A stretch of DNA of 64,000 nt from Sphingomonadales bacterium (GTDB lineage Bacteria; Pseudomonadota; Alphaproteobacteria; Sphingomonadales; Sphingomonadaceae), in NCBI GenBank assembly GCA_016707885.1, contig JADJGU010000004.1, positions 124,001 through 188,000 on the forward strand, read 5' to 3'. Below, piece by piece: positions 52,968 to 63,050 of the stretch. The stretch's first letter is position 1. Each line of letters opens with the position of its first letter. A program made the translations under genes and the position numbers. A model generated the notes under the pieces. The model did not search any database, was not told the origin of the DNA, and worked only from the letters and a program-made list of their open reading frames with translations.

Positions 52968-53751
52968 TCGCTATCCTTGAACGATAGGTCAGATTAACCC
53001 TCTCAGACAGCAACAGATAAGGCAGCCAGATCGCTGCACTGATCGCGACTTTTTTCAGGTTACCGCTCAACAAATCACCCATCGCATCCCCCACCGGGAC
53101 GGGCAGGTTGGGGGCGCTCCCCACAAAATGCGCGATGCCGATCTGCGCGGTGACATCCACGCCCCAGACCAGCAGCAAAAAGCGCGGGAACCAGGGGACG
53201 CTGCGCAGCGCCATCATGAAGGCGAGCATGTAGAGGAAGTTCATCACCACCACATCCATCGTCATCGCCGCCATCAGCATCTGCCCCCATAAGGGCGCAT
53301 GGCCGTTCATCGCGGGGACGGCGGCGAGGAATTCCAGGCTGCGCACGGGTATGTTGAGCATCATGCCGATCACCAGCGATGCCATCATCCCTGTCGGGCC
53401 GAATAATTTATGTTCGCGCGCCGACAGGCAATCGACCGCTTTCCATTTGCCATAACGGGCCAGCCGGATCTGCGGCTGTTCATACAGCGCGCCGCGCGGG
53501 AACAGCGCGTCGCCAATCAGGCAGGCGGCGACGGGCGCTCCAACCACAAAGACATAGGGCAAAACCGTCTGGATCAGCGCGGCGGCGCCATCAATCGGGG
53601 TCACCGCACAGACGATACGCAGCGCGGCCAATGCAGCGGCCACCACCACCCAGACGAGCATCAACCGGCCGATACCATGTTCGAGCGAGGCAATCGCCCA
53701 CACGCTTTTCCGGTGAAACTGTTCGCCCAATGCCTGCATCGCTGCCTTCAC
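52960..53751 (-). CDS. Polytopic membrane protein, function unknown
   Basis: 263 residues with about six hydrophobic segments, for example LMLVWVVVAAALAALRIVCA and AMTMDVVVMNFLYMLAFMMA. The C-terminal AISAAIWLPYLLLSERVNLT recalls the end of DUF2569-type proteins, but I am not sure of the link. It is translationally coupled to the second PAP2 gene, so the two may act on the same lipid or envelope process. Confidence 0.7.
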   Translation of the reverse strand: MKAAMQALGEQFHRKSVWAIASLEHGIGRLMLVWVVVAAALAALRIVCAVTPIDGAAALIQTVLPYVFVVGAPVAACLIGDALFPRGALYEQPQIRLARYGKWKAVDCLSAREHKLFGPTGMMASLVIGMMLNIPVRSLEFLAAVPAMNGHAPLWGQMLMAAMTMDVVVMNFLYMLAFMMALRSVPWFPRFLLLVWGVDVTAQIGIAHFVGSAPNLPVPVGDAMGDLLSGNLKKVAISAAIWLPYLLLSERVNLTYRSRIANA

Positions 53752-53838
53752 GACGGTTACTCCCTGTGACGTTATCGCTACGGGGGTAAAAAGAAAGGGT
53801 TAATATAATGTTTGGATTTGGGGGAAAGCGGCAGCGCC

Positions 53839-55869
53839 CTAGACCACCGCCGCCAGTTCTGACGCCTGTTTGATCGCGCGTTTGGCGTCCAGCTCGCTCG
53901 CCTCAAACGCGCCGCCGATCAGGTGCGGTTTCAGCCCCTTGGCCTGCAGCGCGTCGTGCAATTCGCGCGCGGGCTCCTGCCCCGCACAGATGATGATGCT
54001 GTCCGCCTCGAACAGCACCGGCTCTCCATTGACCAGCGCGTGCAGCCCGGCATCGTCGATCTTTTCATATTCGACCCCCGCGACCATCGCGACGCCGCGC
54101 CGTTGCAGGGTGATGCGGTGCGTCCAGCCGGTGGTCCGCCCCAGCCCCTTGCCCACGGCGCTTGTCTTGCGTTGCAACAGCGTGACTTCGCGGTCGTTAT
54201 GCGCGACCACAGGCTCCACCCCGGTCACGCCGCCGCGCGGGTGGTTCTTGAAATCAATCCCCCATTCGCGGGCAAAGACATCGATATCGAGCGCGGCGGA
54301 TTTGCCTTCATGCGTGATCAGCTCCGCCACATCAAAGCCGATGCCGCCCGCGCCCATGATCGCGACCTTCTTGCCCACCTGTGCCTTGCCCTGAATGACA
54401 TCGACATAGCGCAGCGCCTTTGGATGATCGATGCCGGGAAGCCCGGGGGTGCGCGGTGAAATGCCGGTGGCGATCACAATCTCGTCAAAGCCGCCACTTG
54501 CCAGCATATCGGCATCGACCCGCTGGTTGAGACGCAGATCGACCCCGGTGGTTTCGATGCGGCGGGCGAAATAGCGCAGCGTTTCGTAAAATTCTTCCTT
54601 GCCGGGGATGCGTTTGGCGAGGTTGAACTGCCCGCCAATCTCGCTCGCAGCGTCAAACAGCGTCACCTGATGCCCGCGTTCCGCCGCGATGGTCGCAAAG
54701 GCAAGCCCCGCCGGGCCTGCACCCACCACCGCGATCTTGCGCGCGGCACCGGCCGCCGGATAGTTCAGCTCCACCTCTCGACAGGCGCGGGCGTTGACGA
54801 GGCAGCTGGTCAATTGCCCGGTGAAGGTGTGATCCAGACAGGCCTGATTGCAGCCGATGCAGGTGTTGATCTCATCCTCGCGCCCCTCGCGCGCCTTGTT
54901 GACCAGATCGGCATCGGCCAGCATCGGGCGCGCCATCGAGACGATATCGGCATCGCCGCGCGCCAGCACTTCCTCTGCCACATCGGGCATGTTGATGCGG
55001 TTGGAGGTGATGAGCGGGATCGACAGTTCCTTGCGCAACCGTCCGGTGACCTGCGCGAAGGCCGCGCGCGGGACCATCGTCGCGATCGTCGGCACAAAGC
55101 TTTCGTGCCAGCAGAAATGGGTGCTGATAACGTCGACGCCCTCGGCCTCCAGCGCCTTGGCCAGACCGACCACCTCGTCCCAGGCGAGCCCGCCCTGCAG
55201 CATGTCCATCGCCGAGATCCGGAAAATGACGACAAAGTCGGGGCCGACGGCGGCGCGGGTGCGGCGCACCACCTCCACCGGAAAGCGCATCCGGTTTTCC
55301 CAGCTGCCGCCCCATTGGTCGCTGCGCTGGTTGGTCTTTTCGACAAGGAAGGTCGAAATCAGATAACCGGCCGAGCCGATAATCTCGACCCCGTCATAGC
55401 CCGCTTCCTTGGCGAGCGCGGCGCAGCGGGCGAAGGCGGCAATCTGTTCCTCGATACCGTCCTCGGTCAGCTCGTTCGGCGCGAACCGCCCGATGCGCGA
55501 CTTGACCGCCGAGGGCGCGACGCAATCGGGCGTGCCAGCCAAGGGGCCGGTGTGGAGGATCTGCATGCAGATTTTGACATCGGGTTCGGCGCTATGCACC
55601 GCATCGGTGACCTGCCGGTGCAGCGCGACATCAGCGGCAGTAATCAGCTTCGCCCCCATCCCCGCCGTTTCGTGCGGGCCGATGCCGCCGGTGATGATCA
55701 TCCCCACCCCGCCCTTGGCGCGCTCGACAAAATAGGCCGACAGCCGCGCCGCCGCATCGGGCAGGTCCTCCAGCCCCGTGTGCATCGACCCCATCAGGAT
55801 GCGGTTGCGGATTTCGGTGTTGCCGATCTTCAGCGGCGAAAAGACATGGGGGTAGCGTGCATGGGTCAT
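53839..55869 (-). CDS. fadH: NADPH-dependent 2,4-dienoyl-CoA reductase
   Basis: Flavin and iron-sulfur enzyme that reduces 2,4-dienoyl-CoA in the beta-oxidation of unsaturated fatty acids. The N-terminal Old Yellow Enzyme TIM barrel (about 8-350; FSPLKIGNTEIRNRILMGSM, WGGSWENRMRFPVEV) binds FMN. The 4Fe-4S cluster site is CIGCNQACLDH with a fourth Cys in LTSCLVN. An FAD/NADPH module follows with GxGxxG motifs (VVGAGPAGLAFA near 380 and IMGAGGIGFDVAE near 500). The length is 676 residues. It lies 24 bases downstream of the crotonase gene, and the two are probably co-transcribed. Confidence 0.95.
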   Translation of the reverse strand: MTHARYPHVFSPLKIGNTEIRNRILMGSMHTGLEDLPDAAARLSAYFVERAKGGVGMIITGGIGPHETAGMGAKLITAADVALHRQVTDAVHSAEPDVKICMQILHTGPLAGTPDCVAPSAVKSRIGRFAPNELTEDGIEEQIAAFARCAALAKEAGYDGVEIIGSAGYLISTFLVEKTNQRSDQWGGSWENRMRFPVEVVRRTRAAVGPDFVVIFRISAMDMLQGGLAWDEVVGLAKALEAEGVDVISTHFCWHESFVPTIATMVPRAAFAQVTGRLRKELSIPLITSNRINMPDVAEEVLARGDADIVSMARPMLADADLVNKAREGREDEINTCIGCNQACLDHTFTGQLTSCLVNARACREVELNYPAAGAARKIAVVGAGPAGLAFATIAAERGHQVTLFDAASEIGGQFNLAKRIPGKEEFYETLRYFARRIETTGVDLRLNQRVDADMLASGGFDEIVIATGISPRTPGLPGIDHPKALRYVDVIQGKAQVGKKVAIMGAGGIGFDVAELITHEGKSAALDIDVFAREWGIDFKNHPRGGVTGVEPVVAHNDREVTLLQRKTSAVGKGLGRTTGWTHRITLQRRGVAMVAGVEYEKIDDAGLHALVNGEPVLFEADSIIICAGQEPARELHDALQAKGLKPHLIGGAFEASELDAKRAIKQASELAAVV

Positions 55870-55892
55870 CGGATAGTCCTGCTCAATAGGCT

Positions 55893-56699
55893 TTATTCGG
55901 GGGTATATTCGGGTTTGCGCTTCTCGATAAAGGCGCGCATCCCTTCGGCAAAATTCTTGCTGCCTGCGGTCATCAACTGGTTGCGGTTCTCGATCGCCAT
56001 CGCGGCCTCAAGGCTGCTCGCGTCGACCGCCATGTTGAGCCCTTCCTTGGTCATGCGCAGCCCCATGGGAGAGGCGTTGAGCAGATCATCGACCCAGGGC
56101 TGGGCTGCGGCTTCCAGCTCTGCATCAGGCACCACCTCTGCCACCAGCCCGGTCGCCAGCGCGCGCGGGGCGTGGATGAAGCGACCGGTCAGCATCAGCT
56201 CGGCAGCAATCGAGCCACCGACCAGCCGGGGCAGGAAATAGCTGACCCCCATGTCGCACGATGACAGGCCGATCTTGATGAAGGCCGCATTCATCCGCGC
56301 GCTTTCGCCTGCGATGCGGATGTCCGAGGCCAGCGCAAAGGCAAAGCCGCCACCGCAGGCCGGGCCGTGGATCAGCGAGACAATCGGCTGCGGGCAACGG
56401 CGCATCTTGATATAGACGTCGGCCAGCCAGCCCTGAAAGCCAAAGCCGCCGCCAAAGGGGATGGCACCGGGATCGCGCCCGCCATGTTCCTTGATATCAA
56501 GCCCCGCGCAATAGGCCTTGCCCGCGCCGCGCATGACAACGACGCGCACATCGCGGTCATGATAAAGCCTGCCGAAATAGTCGTTCAACTCGTCAACCAT
56601 CTCGACCGAAATCGCGTTCATCGCCTCGGGCCGGTTGAGCGTCAGCCAGTCGACCTGTCCGCGCTTTTCGATATGGATGCTGTTGTAACTGCTCGACAC
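55893..56699 (-). CDS. Crotonase-family protein (enoyl-CoA hydratase/isomerase)
   Basis: The start GTG 56699 (SSSYNSIHIEKRG) is preferred because GGGGAGAG lies 8 bases upstream; longer forms from 56783 lack this. The oxyanion-hole segments are AGAGKAYCAGLDI-like near residue 65 (RGAGKAYCAGLDIKEHGG) and GPACGGGFAFALASDIRI. In the active site, the usual first Glu is not at its normal place (AAFIKIGLSSCDMG); Asp in CDMG sits near the second position. The reaction could therefore differ from hydration. It forms an operon with fadH, which supports a role in acyl-CoA metabolism. Confidence 0.88.
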   Translation of the reverse strand: MSSSYNSIHIEKRGQVDWLTLNRPEAMNAISVEMVDELNDYFGRLYHDRDVRVVVMRGAGKAYCAGLDIKEHGGRDPGAIPFGGGFGFQGWLADVYIKMRRCPQPIVSLIHGPACGGGFAFALASDIRIAGESARMNAAFIKIGLSSCDMGVSYFLPRLVGGSIAAELMLTGRFIHAPRALATGLVAEVVPDAELEAAAQPWVDDLLNASPMGLRMTKEGLNMAVDASSLEAAMAIENRNQLMTAGSKNFAEGMRAFIEKRKPEYTPE

Positions 56700-56803
56700 G
56701 ATGCGCTCTCCCCGCAATTTAATCGCGCAATTAAACACCAGCCCTGAACATAGGTCAACTGTCATTGGATGACAGCAACGCAAAGCCCCGCTAACAGACG
56801 CTC

Positions 56804-58570
56804 ATGAACGGCAAAGCCATCGTCGAAAACTCGATTACCGGCCAGAAATGGCAATGGCGTGGCAACAGCGCCGACGCTCGCGATGCGAATTTCACGCCCG
56901 ATGATCTGGTAACGCAGCTTTTGCTCGCCCGCGGCGTAGCCCGCGATGATCTGGAACGGCACCGCAACCCGACGCTGCGCGCCTTCATGCCCGATCCGTC
57001 GCTGTTTCAGGACATGGACCGCGCCGCCGAAAGGCTCGCCAACGCGGTTGAGCGGCAGGAACAGTTGACGGTCTATGGCGACTATGATGTCGACGGCGCG
57101 ACCAGTGCCGCCTTGCTGATCCGGCTTTTCCGCGACCTCGGCCTCGACGCGGGCTATTACATCCCCGACCGCCTGCTCGAAGGCTATGGCCCGTCGGGCG
57201 AGGCTTTGGTCAAACTCGGCGAGCAGGGCAGCAGGCTCGTGGTCACGGTCGATTGCGGCGCGATGGCCTATGATGCCCTGGCGCAGGCGCAGGCGGCTGG
57301 CATCGAAGTCATCGTTGTCGACCATCATAAATGCGCGCCTGAGCTTCCAAAGGCCTTTGCGCTGGTCAATCCGAACCGGCTCGATGAAGCCGGCGAAGCA
57401 GCAAGCCATGGCCATTTAGCCGCCGTCGGTGTCGCCTTCCTGCTGGGTGCCGCAATCGTAAGGACGCTGCGCACGCGCGGTTTCTTTGCCAATCGGGCCG
57501 AACCCAAATTGGTCGAGCTGCTCGATATTGTCGCGCTGGGCACCGTTGCTGACGTCGCCCAGTTGCGTGGGTTGAATCGCGCCTTTGTGGCCCAAGGTCT
57601 GAAAGTGATGGCTGCACGCCGCAACACTGGCCTTAACGCCCTGATTGCGGCCAGCCGGTTGAACCGCGCGCCTATCTGTTCCGACCTTGGCTTTGCCTTG
57701 GGTCCGCGCATCAATGCGGGTGGCCGCGTAGGCAAATCCGACCTCGGCGTCCGCCTGCTAACCACCGACGACCCGGCCGAAGCACAAGCCATCGCGCTTG
57801 AACTCGACCGGTTGAACGAAGAACGGCGCGCGATTGAGGCAATGGTGCAACAGGCCGCCGAGGAACAGATGGCGGGCCAGCATAACCGCGCAGTAGCACT
57901 TGTATCAGGCCTTGGCTGGCATCCGGGAGTGATCGGTATTGTCGCTGGGCGGCTGAAGGAAAAAACCGGAAAGCCCGCCATCGTTATCGCGCTCGATGAA
58001 GAGGGTGTCGGCAAAGGGTCCGGACGGTCGATCAGCGGTGTTGATCTGGGCGCAGCCATCATCTCGGCACGGGAGGCCGGTTTGCTGGTCGCAGGCGGTG
58101 GGCACGCGATGGCCGCTGGCCTGACCATCGATGCCGACAAGGTCGATGCGCTGGCCGAATGGCTCGATGACAGGCTGGCGCGCGACGTGGCCGAGGCTTC
58201 GGCAGACCGCATGCTCGCCATCGACGCTCTGATAAGTCCGCGTGGACTCAACCCGCTGTTCGTAGACGCGATGGAGGCCGGTGGCCCCTATGGCACCGGC
58301 TGGCCCGGACCGCGCATCGTCGCCGGCCCGGTACGCATCATTAAATGCGATATTGTCGGCAAAGACCATGTCCGCGCCATTGTTTCTGGAGACGATGGTG
58401 CCTCGTTCAAAGCCATGGCCTTCCGCCAGGGCGAAAGCGTGCTGGGGCAGCAATTGCTGCATGGCGACCGTTCGCAGAAATATCTTCTCGCTGGCCGCGC
58501 AAAAATTGATGACTGGGGTGCCACGCCCAAGGCCGAATTGCACATCGACGACTTGGCATTGGCAAGCTGA
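56804..58570 (+). CDS. recJ: Single-stranded-DNA-specific exonuclease RecJ
   Basis: 5'-3' exonuclease of RecF-pathway recombination and mismatch repair. The DHH superfamily motifs are in order: TVYGDYDVDGATSAALL (motif I), VTVDCGAMAYDA (II), VVDHHKC (III) and, further on, GHLAAVGVAFLL and DIVALGTVADV. The DHHA1 domain follows (SGLGWHPGVIGIVAGRLKE, GSGRSISGVDL, GGHAMAAGLTI), then the OB-like C-terminus. The length is 588 residues and the frame is intact. Confidence 0.96.
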   Translation: MNGKAIVENSITGQKWQWRGNSADARDANFTPDDLVTQLLLARGVARDDLERHRNPTLRAFMPDPSLFQDMDRAAERLANAVERQEQLTVYGDYDVDGATSAALLIRLFRDLGLDAGYYIPDRLLEGYGPSGEALVKLGEQGSRLVVTVDCGAMAYDALAQAQAAGIEVIVVDHHKCAPELPKAFALVNPNRLDEAGEAASHGHLAAVGVAFLLGAAIVRTLRTRGFFANRAEPKLVELLDIVALGTVADVAQLRGLNRAFVAQGLKVMAARRNTGLNALIAASRLNRAPICSDLGFALGPRINAGGRVGKSDLGVRLLTTDDPAEAQAIALELDRLNEERRAIEAMVQQAAEEQMAGQHNRAVALVSGLGWHPGVIGIVAGRLKEKTGKPAIVIALDEEGVGKGSGRSISGVDLGAAIISAREAGLLVAGGGHAMAAGLTIDADKVDALAEWLDDRLARDVAEASADRMLAIDALISPRGLNPLFVDAMEAGGPYGTGWPGPRIVAGPVRIIKCDIVGKDHVRAIVSGDDGASFKAMAFRQGESVLGQQLLHGDRSQKYLLAGRAKIDDWGATPKAELHIDDLALAS

Positions 58571-58659
58571 ATATTACGCGCAAGATTCTTGCAAAACTGC
58601 ATGACTCGGTTCTTGACGTGCGCGAAGCGAATCCGTAAAGGCGCGCTTCCATCTTCGAT

Positions 58660-58734
58660 GGCCCCTTCGTCTAGCGGTTAGGACGCGGCCCTTTCACGGC
58701 TGAAACACGGGTTCGATTCCCGTAGGGGTCACCA
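58660..58734 (+). tRNA. tRNA-Glu (anticodon UUC)
   Basis: 75 bases including an encoded CCA. The acceptor stem GGCCCCT pairs with AGGGGTC (one G-U). The anticodon loop CTTTCAC carries TTC, and the T arm has GGGTTCGATTCCC. It is the likely integration target of the element to its right, because the conjugation genes start directly after it. Confidence 0.97.
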
Positions 58735-58901
58735 GTCAAGCGATTTATCTTGTTGTTTTTACACAATAAAATGCGATTTTTTGAAATTTTATCCCACAAT
58801 CGTTCCCACATTTTGATCGGGATTTGGTGGAGCAATTCGGGGCGCGATGACATCGCCTCGGACTGTCGATGAACGCCCCAGCGCAGTGAAGCAAACAGGA
58901 T
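58735..58901. other. AT-rich junction after tRNA-Glu
   Basis: An AT-rich stretch immediately downstream of the tRNA, unlike both flanks. It has two TCCCACA copies 12 bp apart (about 58791-58809), which could be integrase arm sites. No integrase gene is seen next to the tRNA. Confidence 0.4.
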
Positions 58902-58926
58902 TCGGGGCGCGTTTGACGCGCCCCGA
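58902..58926 (-). terminator. Strong hairpin, likely terminator
   Basis: A perfect 10-bp stem (TCGGGGCGCG with CGCGCCCCGA) around a five-base loop, 8 bases after the stop of the minus-strand gene at 58934. The U-tract is weak. Confidence 0.65.
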
Positions 58927-58933
58927 TTGGCCT

Positions 58934-59143
58934 TCACTGCCGGGGCTGCGGTTCGCGCAGGACGATCTGGCCGCTGATCGGGATGACCGAGAGGATGAGC
59001 GACAGCCCCTTGCCGTCGCGGTGGGGCCATGCGGCTCCAACCTTGGTCCAGAAACTGTCGTCGCCCTTGTTGGTGACATGCCAGGCTTGGAAGGCCGGGG
59101 TCTTGGGTTCGGCTGTTGCTGCGGTTGAAGTTGTGCGTGCCAT
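58934..59143 (-). CDS. Small conserved protein of conjugative elements
   Basis: 69 residues from ATG 59143 (MARTTSTAATAEPKTPAFQA), preceded by AAGGA. The core reads SFWTKVGAAWPHRDGKGLSL and ends in VLREPQPRQ. From memory, similar small proteins lie beside traA in sphingomonad plasmids and islands; function unknown. It could begin further upstream, but the ATG has the best context. Confidence 0.72.
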   Translation of the reverse strand: MARTTSTAATAEPKTPAFQAWHVTNKGDDSFWTKVGAAWPHRDGKGLSLILSVIPISGQIVLREPQPRQ

Positions 59144-59364
59144 GATGAAATCCTTTCGTGTCCGTGTGGCTCGTTGCCACCCTCCGCAAAGCCGCGCGAT
59201 CAAGGTCGGGCGTCATGTCCTACACGGGTGCGCTGGCGCACCGGCGCGGGCCGGACATTGACGCTCGACCGCGCGCGGTCAGGAAAGGGTGAATGAAAAC
59301 GGGTTGCACGGAAACGAACGACGGTGGCCGCCAACTCGCGCTGCACCGGCCCTGTAAACACCCG
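59144..59364. other. Short intergenic stretch, nothing recognised
   Basis: About 220 bases between DUF6118 and the small gene. I see no conserved frame or RNA. Confidence 0.4.
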
Positions 59365-60093
59365 CTACCGGGCCTCCGGAGTCGGCGGCTTCAAGGTTAC
59401 TTCGCATTTCGTGGGCCGCTGAGCCTTGGCCGCCGCGTTCAGGCAATTGGCAATACGCTCGCGGCTGCTTTCGGTCATGCGCTCGAAGTCTGATCGTAAC
59501 AGCCAGCGATCTTGGTCGGCGCGGGCCTGCAAGCGCTCGCCCGCAAACCACATATCGCCGCCCAAAATGCTCGTCGCGCGCTTTTCAGGCCAATGCCAGC
59601 TTTCTGGCGCAGCGGTTATGGCGAAGACCGGCAGGGCGATGGCGACGAAAGAGCCAACGACTGCACCGATCAACCCGGCCCGCCATAGCCAAGTGCGCTG
59701 CTCTTCGGCGGTTCGGGCCGATACAACCACGTCGGCGATTCGGCGCTCCGTTTCCCGCATGGTGCTGGTCGCTTTTGCGAGCGCCGAATGGTCGTCCGCT
59801 CGTGCGTCGGTGCCAGCCTTGACGATGGCATCGCTCAAGGCTTGGGGCGTCAGCCGCAAAGCGGGCTTCTCAGCCCATTTGGCGAGCTGATCGGCGGTAG
59901 CCTGCATCTGCTCGGAAATGCCTTCCAAAGTCTCGGTATAGTCGGGAATGACGATGCTCGCCGGTTCATCGGCGAGCTTCTCGACCGCAATCCGCAACAA
60001 GCCGACTTCGCGTTTGAGCTTTCGGAATTCCTTGCTGGCAGGATCGTTGCTTTCGATCTCCGGCGGCTTCGCGGCAATCACGTCTGGTTCCAT
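59365..60093 (-). CDS. DUF6118-family protein of conjugative elements
   Basis: 242 residues. The N-terminal half is helical (KEFRKLKREVGLLRIAVEKL). One membrane segment lies at about 140-160 (RAGLIGAVVGSFVAIALPVF), and the C-terminal part contains WHWPEKRATSILGGDMW. This is the usual pattern of the DUF6118 proteins found next to TraA-type relaxases. It lies 12 bases after traA and is probably in its operon. No biochemical role is known to me. Confidence 0.85.
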   Translation of the reverse strand: MEPDVIAAKPPEIESNDPASKEFRKLKREVGLLRIAVEKLADEPASIVIPDYTETLEGISEQMQATADQLAKWAEKPALRLTPQALSDAIVKAGTDARADDHSALAKATSTMRETERRIADVVVSARTAEEQRTWLWRAGLIGAVVGSFVAIALPVFAITAAPESWHWPEKRATSILGGDMWFAGERLQARADQDRWLLRSDFERMTESSRERIANCLNAAAKAQRPTKCEVTLKPPTPEAR

Positions 60094-60105
60094 CGTTCTT
60101 CTCCT

Positions 60106-62993
60106 TTACATACTGATGCCCAAGTCGCGGGCGCGACCGAGGCCGAGGTAATCGTTGAGCTGGCGGGCGATGCCGCCCGTTGCGCTGGCGTGGATGCCAA
60201 GCTCGACCTTGCGGTTTCGCAGAAGCGAATCGACTTGCGGGTCGCGCTCCAGCCCTTTTGCCATTGCCCCCATGCTAGCCGTGGTGGCGTCGGCGCGACG
60301 ATAGTCTCCGGTGCGGAAAGACAGCTCGCGCTGGTGGTTGAGTCGCTGCCAGTCGCTCACAAAGCGGTCGGCGCGCATTTGCGGGTTGGTGCGGATTTCG
60401 GCTTCGAGCTGCATGGCGCGGATGGCATTGGCGGTGCGTCCGCTGGCGGCTTGGCCGACAAGTTCCGGTTCCTGCCGGAAGGCAGATGCTAAGTCTCGAC
60501 CTGCGTTGGCCTTCAAGTTATTGAGGGCGGTATGGGCTTTATCGCGCGCGGCAATCTGGTGCGGCATGGCGTTTAAGCCTTTGGCCTGCGTTCGCCCGAT
60601 GTCCTCAATGGCACGGGCGTAGCGTTCGACGTTGCGCTGCATGTTGAGCGGGTCAGCCTTTGGCTTCTGTTCGGTCGCAATGTCGCGCTGCGCTTCGGGT
60701 GCTGGGCGGAAGTTGGCAAAAATGCTCCGTGCCTTCTCCGGCACGATCCTTCGGACGATCTCGGCGACGCGCTCGCGGAAGGTGATCCCGCGCCGCTCGG
60801 CAAAGTCTCTCGCCGGTTCGTAATCGCTCGCCATGTCCTTGCCGCGTTCGCGGCTCAATGTGCGGACAAGTTTCGACTGGTCCGCGAAGTCATCGCGGCC
60901 ATAGTGGAGGTCCACGCTGTCGCGGTGACGCGACAAAGCGACATAGGCGGAATGGCTGTCCATGCCGGGCGTGGCGAGGACGTGTGCGCGGTCCACCGTC
61001 ATACCCTGCGCCTTGTGGATCGTGGCGGCGTAGCCGTGGTCGATATGGGAATAGTCCTTTGTATCGAAGGCGACGCTGCGGCCATCGTCGGTGCGCACTG
61101 CCATCCGCTGCGGCGACGCCTGCTCGATGGTTCCCAACGTCCCGTTTTTCACGCCCAAGCTGCGCTCATTGCGCAGGAACATGATGCGGTCGCCACTGGC
61201 GAACCGCCGCTCGCCACGCTCGGCTTTGACGGTCGCGTCATCGCCAAGCGCACCGGCCTCGCGCATCCGCCCGCGCGCCGCTTCATTCAAGTCGCGCACC
61301 TCGTCATTGGTGTGGGTGAGGATGATGCGGGTGTCGTCCGCGCGCCTGCCGGTCACGATCCCAACGGTCGATCAGCTCACTACGCGCAGCCTCGCGCGTT
61401 TCGGCTGAATGGACCATGCCGCGTTCACCGTAAGCCTGAATCGCAAGCCCCGTGCGCCCGGTGGCAAGGCGCCGAGTGGCGTCCTGCTGCCAGCCGTCAT
61501 GCTGGCGGCGGACCTCGCTGATTTCGACGCCACCATGCCGTTCGTGGATCGCTCGGAAAGCCGCGCCTGCTTCGATGGCCTGTAACTGTTGCGGGTCGCC
61601 AACCAGAACGACTTTTGCTCCGGCATCGGCGGCGCGAGACAGCACGCGCTCCATCTGGCGCGTGCCGACCATACCCGCTTCGTCGATTACCAGCACATCG
61701 CGCGAAGTCAGTTGCTCGCGGCCATGACCCCACTGATGTTCAAGGCTTGCGATGGTGCGCGAGGCAATGCCCGAACCTTGCTCCAATCCCTCGGCGGCAA
61801 CGCCTGACAGCGCTGCGCCGCGAACGGCGTAACCCGCATTCTCCCATGCTTCGCGCGCGACGCCAAGCATCGCGCTCTTGCCGGTCCCGGCATAGCCAAC
61901 AACGACCCGCGCGCATCGGTGACATGCTCGAACGCTGCGCGCTGTTCGCCCGAAAGCACCAAGCTGCGTTCCTCGGCGCGCGCCAAAGCAGCCTCGCGGT
62001 CGTGTCCATTGACGCGGTGCCGCTCGCGCTCCGCCATCAACTGCGACGCCTGCTGCAAGCGCTGCTCGGTATCGATCATCTGGCGCGATGTGAAGCGGTC
62101 GTTGCCGCGTCCGTCCTGACCCAGAGCAATCAAATCTGGCGATCCGCGCACTGCACTAATCGCCAGATCGAATTGCTCTTTCCCGTCGCTGTGCCGATGC
62201 ACGAACATGGCAAGGTCGCGGCTCGTGAAGGTGGCTTGACTGTGCGTGATCGCGTCCAGTGCGACAGTTGGGTTGGCTATGATCCGCTCGCCGTTGCGCT
62301 GCGCAACGGCGCGGTGTTCCTCGATCCGTTCGGCTTCAAGGCCGCGAATGCCGATGCGTGAGGCGGCGGGACCGATCTTGTCCTGCGGCTCCAGCGCAAT
62401 ACCTTGCGCTTCCAGACTGCGGTGATCGATCCGCGCGTCGATATCGAGTTCGGCAAGCCGTTCGTTGACGTGGCTTGCCCAGCGCTCGCGCCACTGCTCG
62501 ACCAGTTCGGCCTTGTTCCAGTCGCGCACTTTCGCGCCGAAGCCATCGCCCTTCACTTCGCGCATGGTCAGCATGACATGCGCGTGCGGCTTCGCCTTCC
62601 CGTCTTCGCCGATATCCCAATGGACATTGAGATCGGCGATCATGCCCTTTTCAACGAACTCGGCTTGGGCAAAATCGCGCGCCAGTTCGATCCCTGCTGC
62701 TTGTTCAACTCGCGCGGAATCGCGAACTCGACCTCGCGCGCAAGCTGCGCGTCTTTGCGCTTCTCCGCAGCCTCGACCGCGTTCCAGAGCTTTTCGCGAT
62801 CAGCGAACTCGGGCGGCGCGCCCTCGGGCAGCATAACTTCGGAATGGACGACGCCATCCTTGTTGGTGAAGTCATGGTCGCGGTCGAGACGCTCATCGTG
62901 CAGCCGTTCGGCTCCGCGATAGGCTGCCGCCGCCACCGCACTGCGCCCGCTCGCGCGGCTGATGACTTTGACCGAGAGGTGGAAGATCGCCAT
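60106..62993 (-). CDS. traA: Ti-type conjugative relaxase-helicase TraA (MOBQ), three frame breaks
   Basis: Nicks oriT and unwinds the DNA for transfer. ATG 62993 (MAIFHLSVKVISR) opens the MobA/MobL relaxase domain: the catalytic Tyr is in AVAAAAYRGAERL, and the metal-binding His pair is in KPHAHVMLT. The frame breaks near 62680. A TraI-like helicase follows: Walker A VVGYAGTGKSAMLGVA lies just after a second break near 61915, Walker B is DVLVIDEAGMVGT and GDPQQLQAIEAGAAF follows. A third break lies near 61360, after which SHIDHGYAATIHKAQGMTVD and ALSRHRDSVDLHYG complete the helicase. The repaired length is about 960 residues, a little shorter than Ti TraA. Confidence 0.92.
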
Positions 62994-63022
62994 GACGGCA
63001 TTCCATCTACGCCACCAAGCGC

Positions 63023-63050
63023 ACGTCGGCACGACGTATAAGCGCGCCCT
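63023..63050 (-). other. Origin of transfer (oriT) with nic region
   Basis: ACGTCG-GCA-CGACGT, a perfect 6-bp inverted repeat (63023-63037), is followed directly by TAAGCGCGCCCT (63039-63050). The second part matches the RSF1010/Ti-type nic consensus TAAGTGCGCCCT in 11 of 12 positions. It lies between the divergent traA and traC genes, where Ti-type elements carry oriT. The exact nick base is inferred from the family, not visible here. The strand given is arbitrary. Confidence 0.85.

Noticed and set aside
50612..58744. AGTCAAGCGAT shared by 50612-50622 and the tRNA-Glu 3' flank (58734-58744), a possible att pair
   Set aside because: Only 11 bases, outside the tRNA itself, and the DNA between holds fadH and recJ, which are chromosomal genes.
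58671..59216. 181-codon minus-strand frame running into the tRNA
   Set aside because: It reads the tRNA antisense and competes with the better-supported small gene at 58934-59143.
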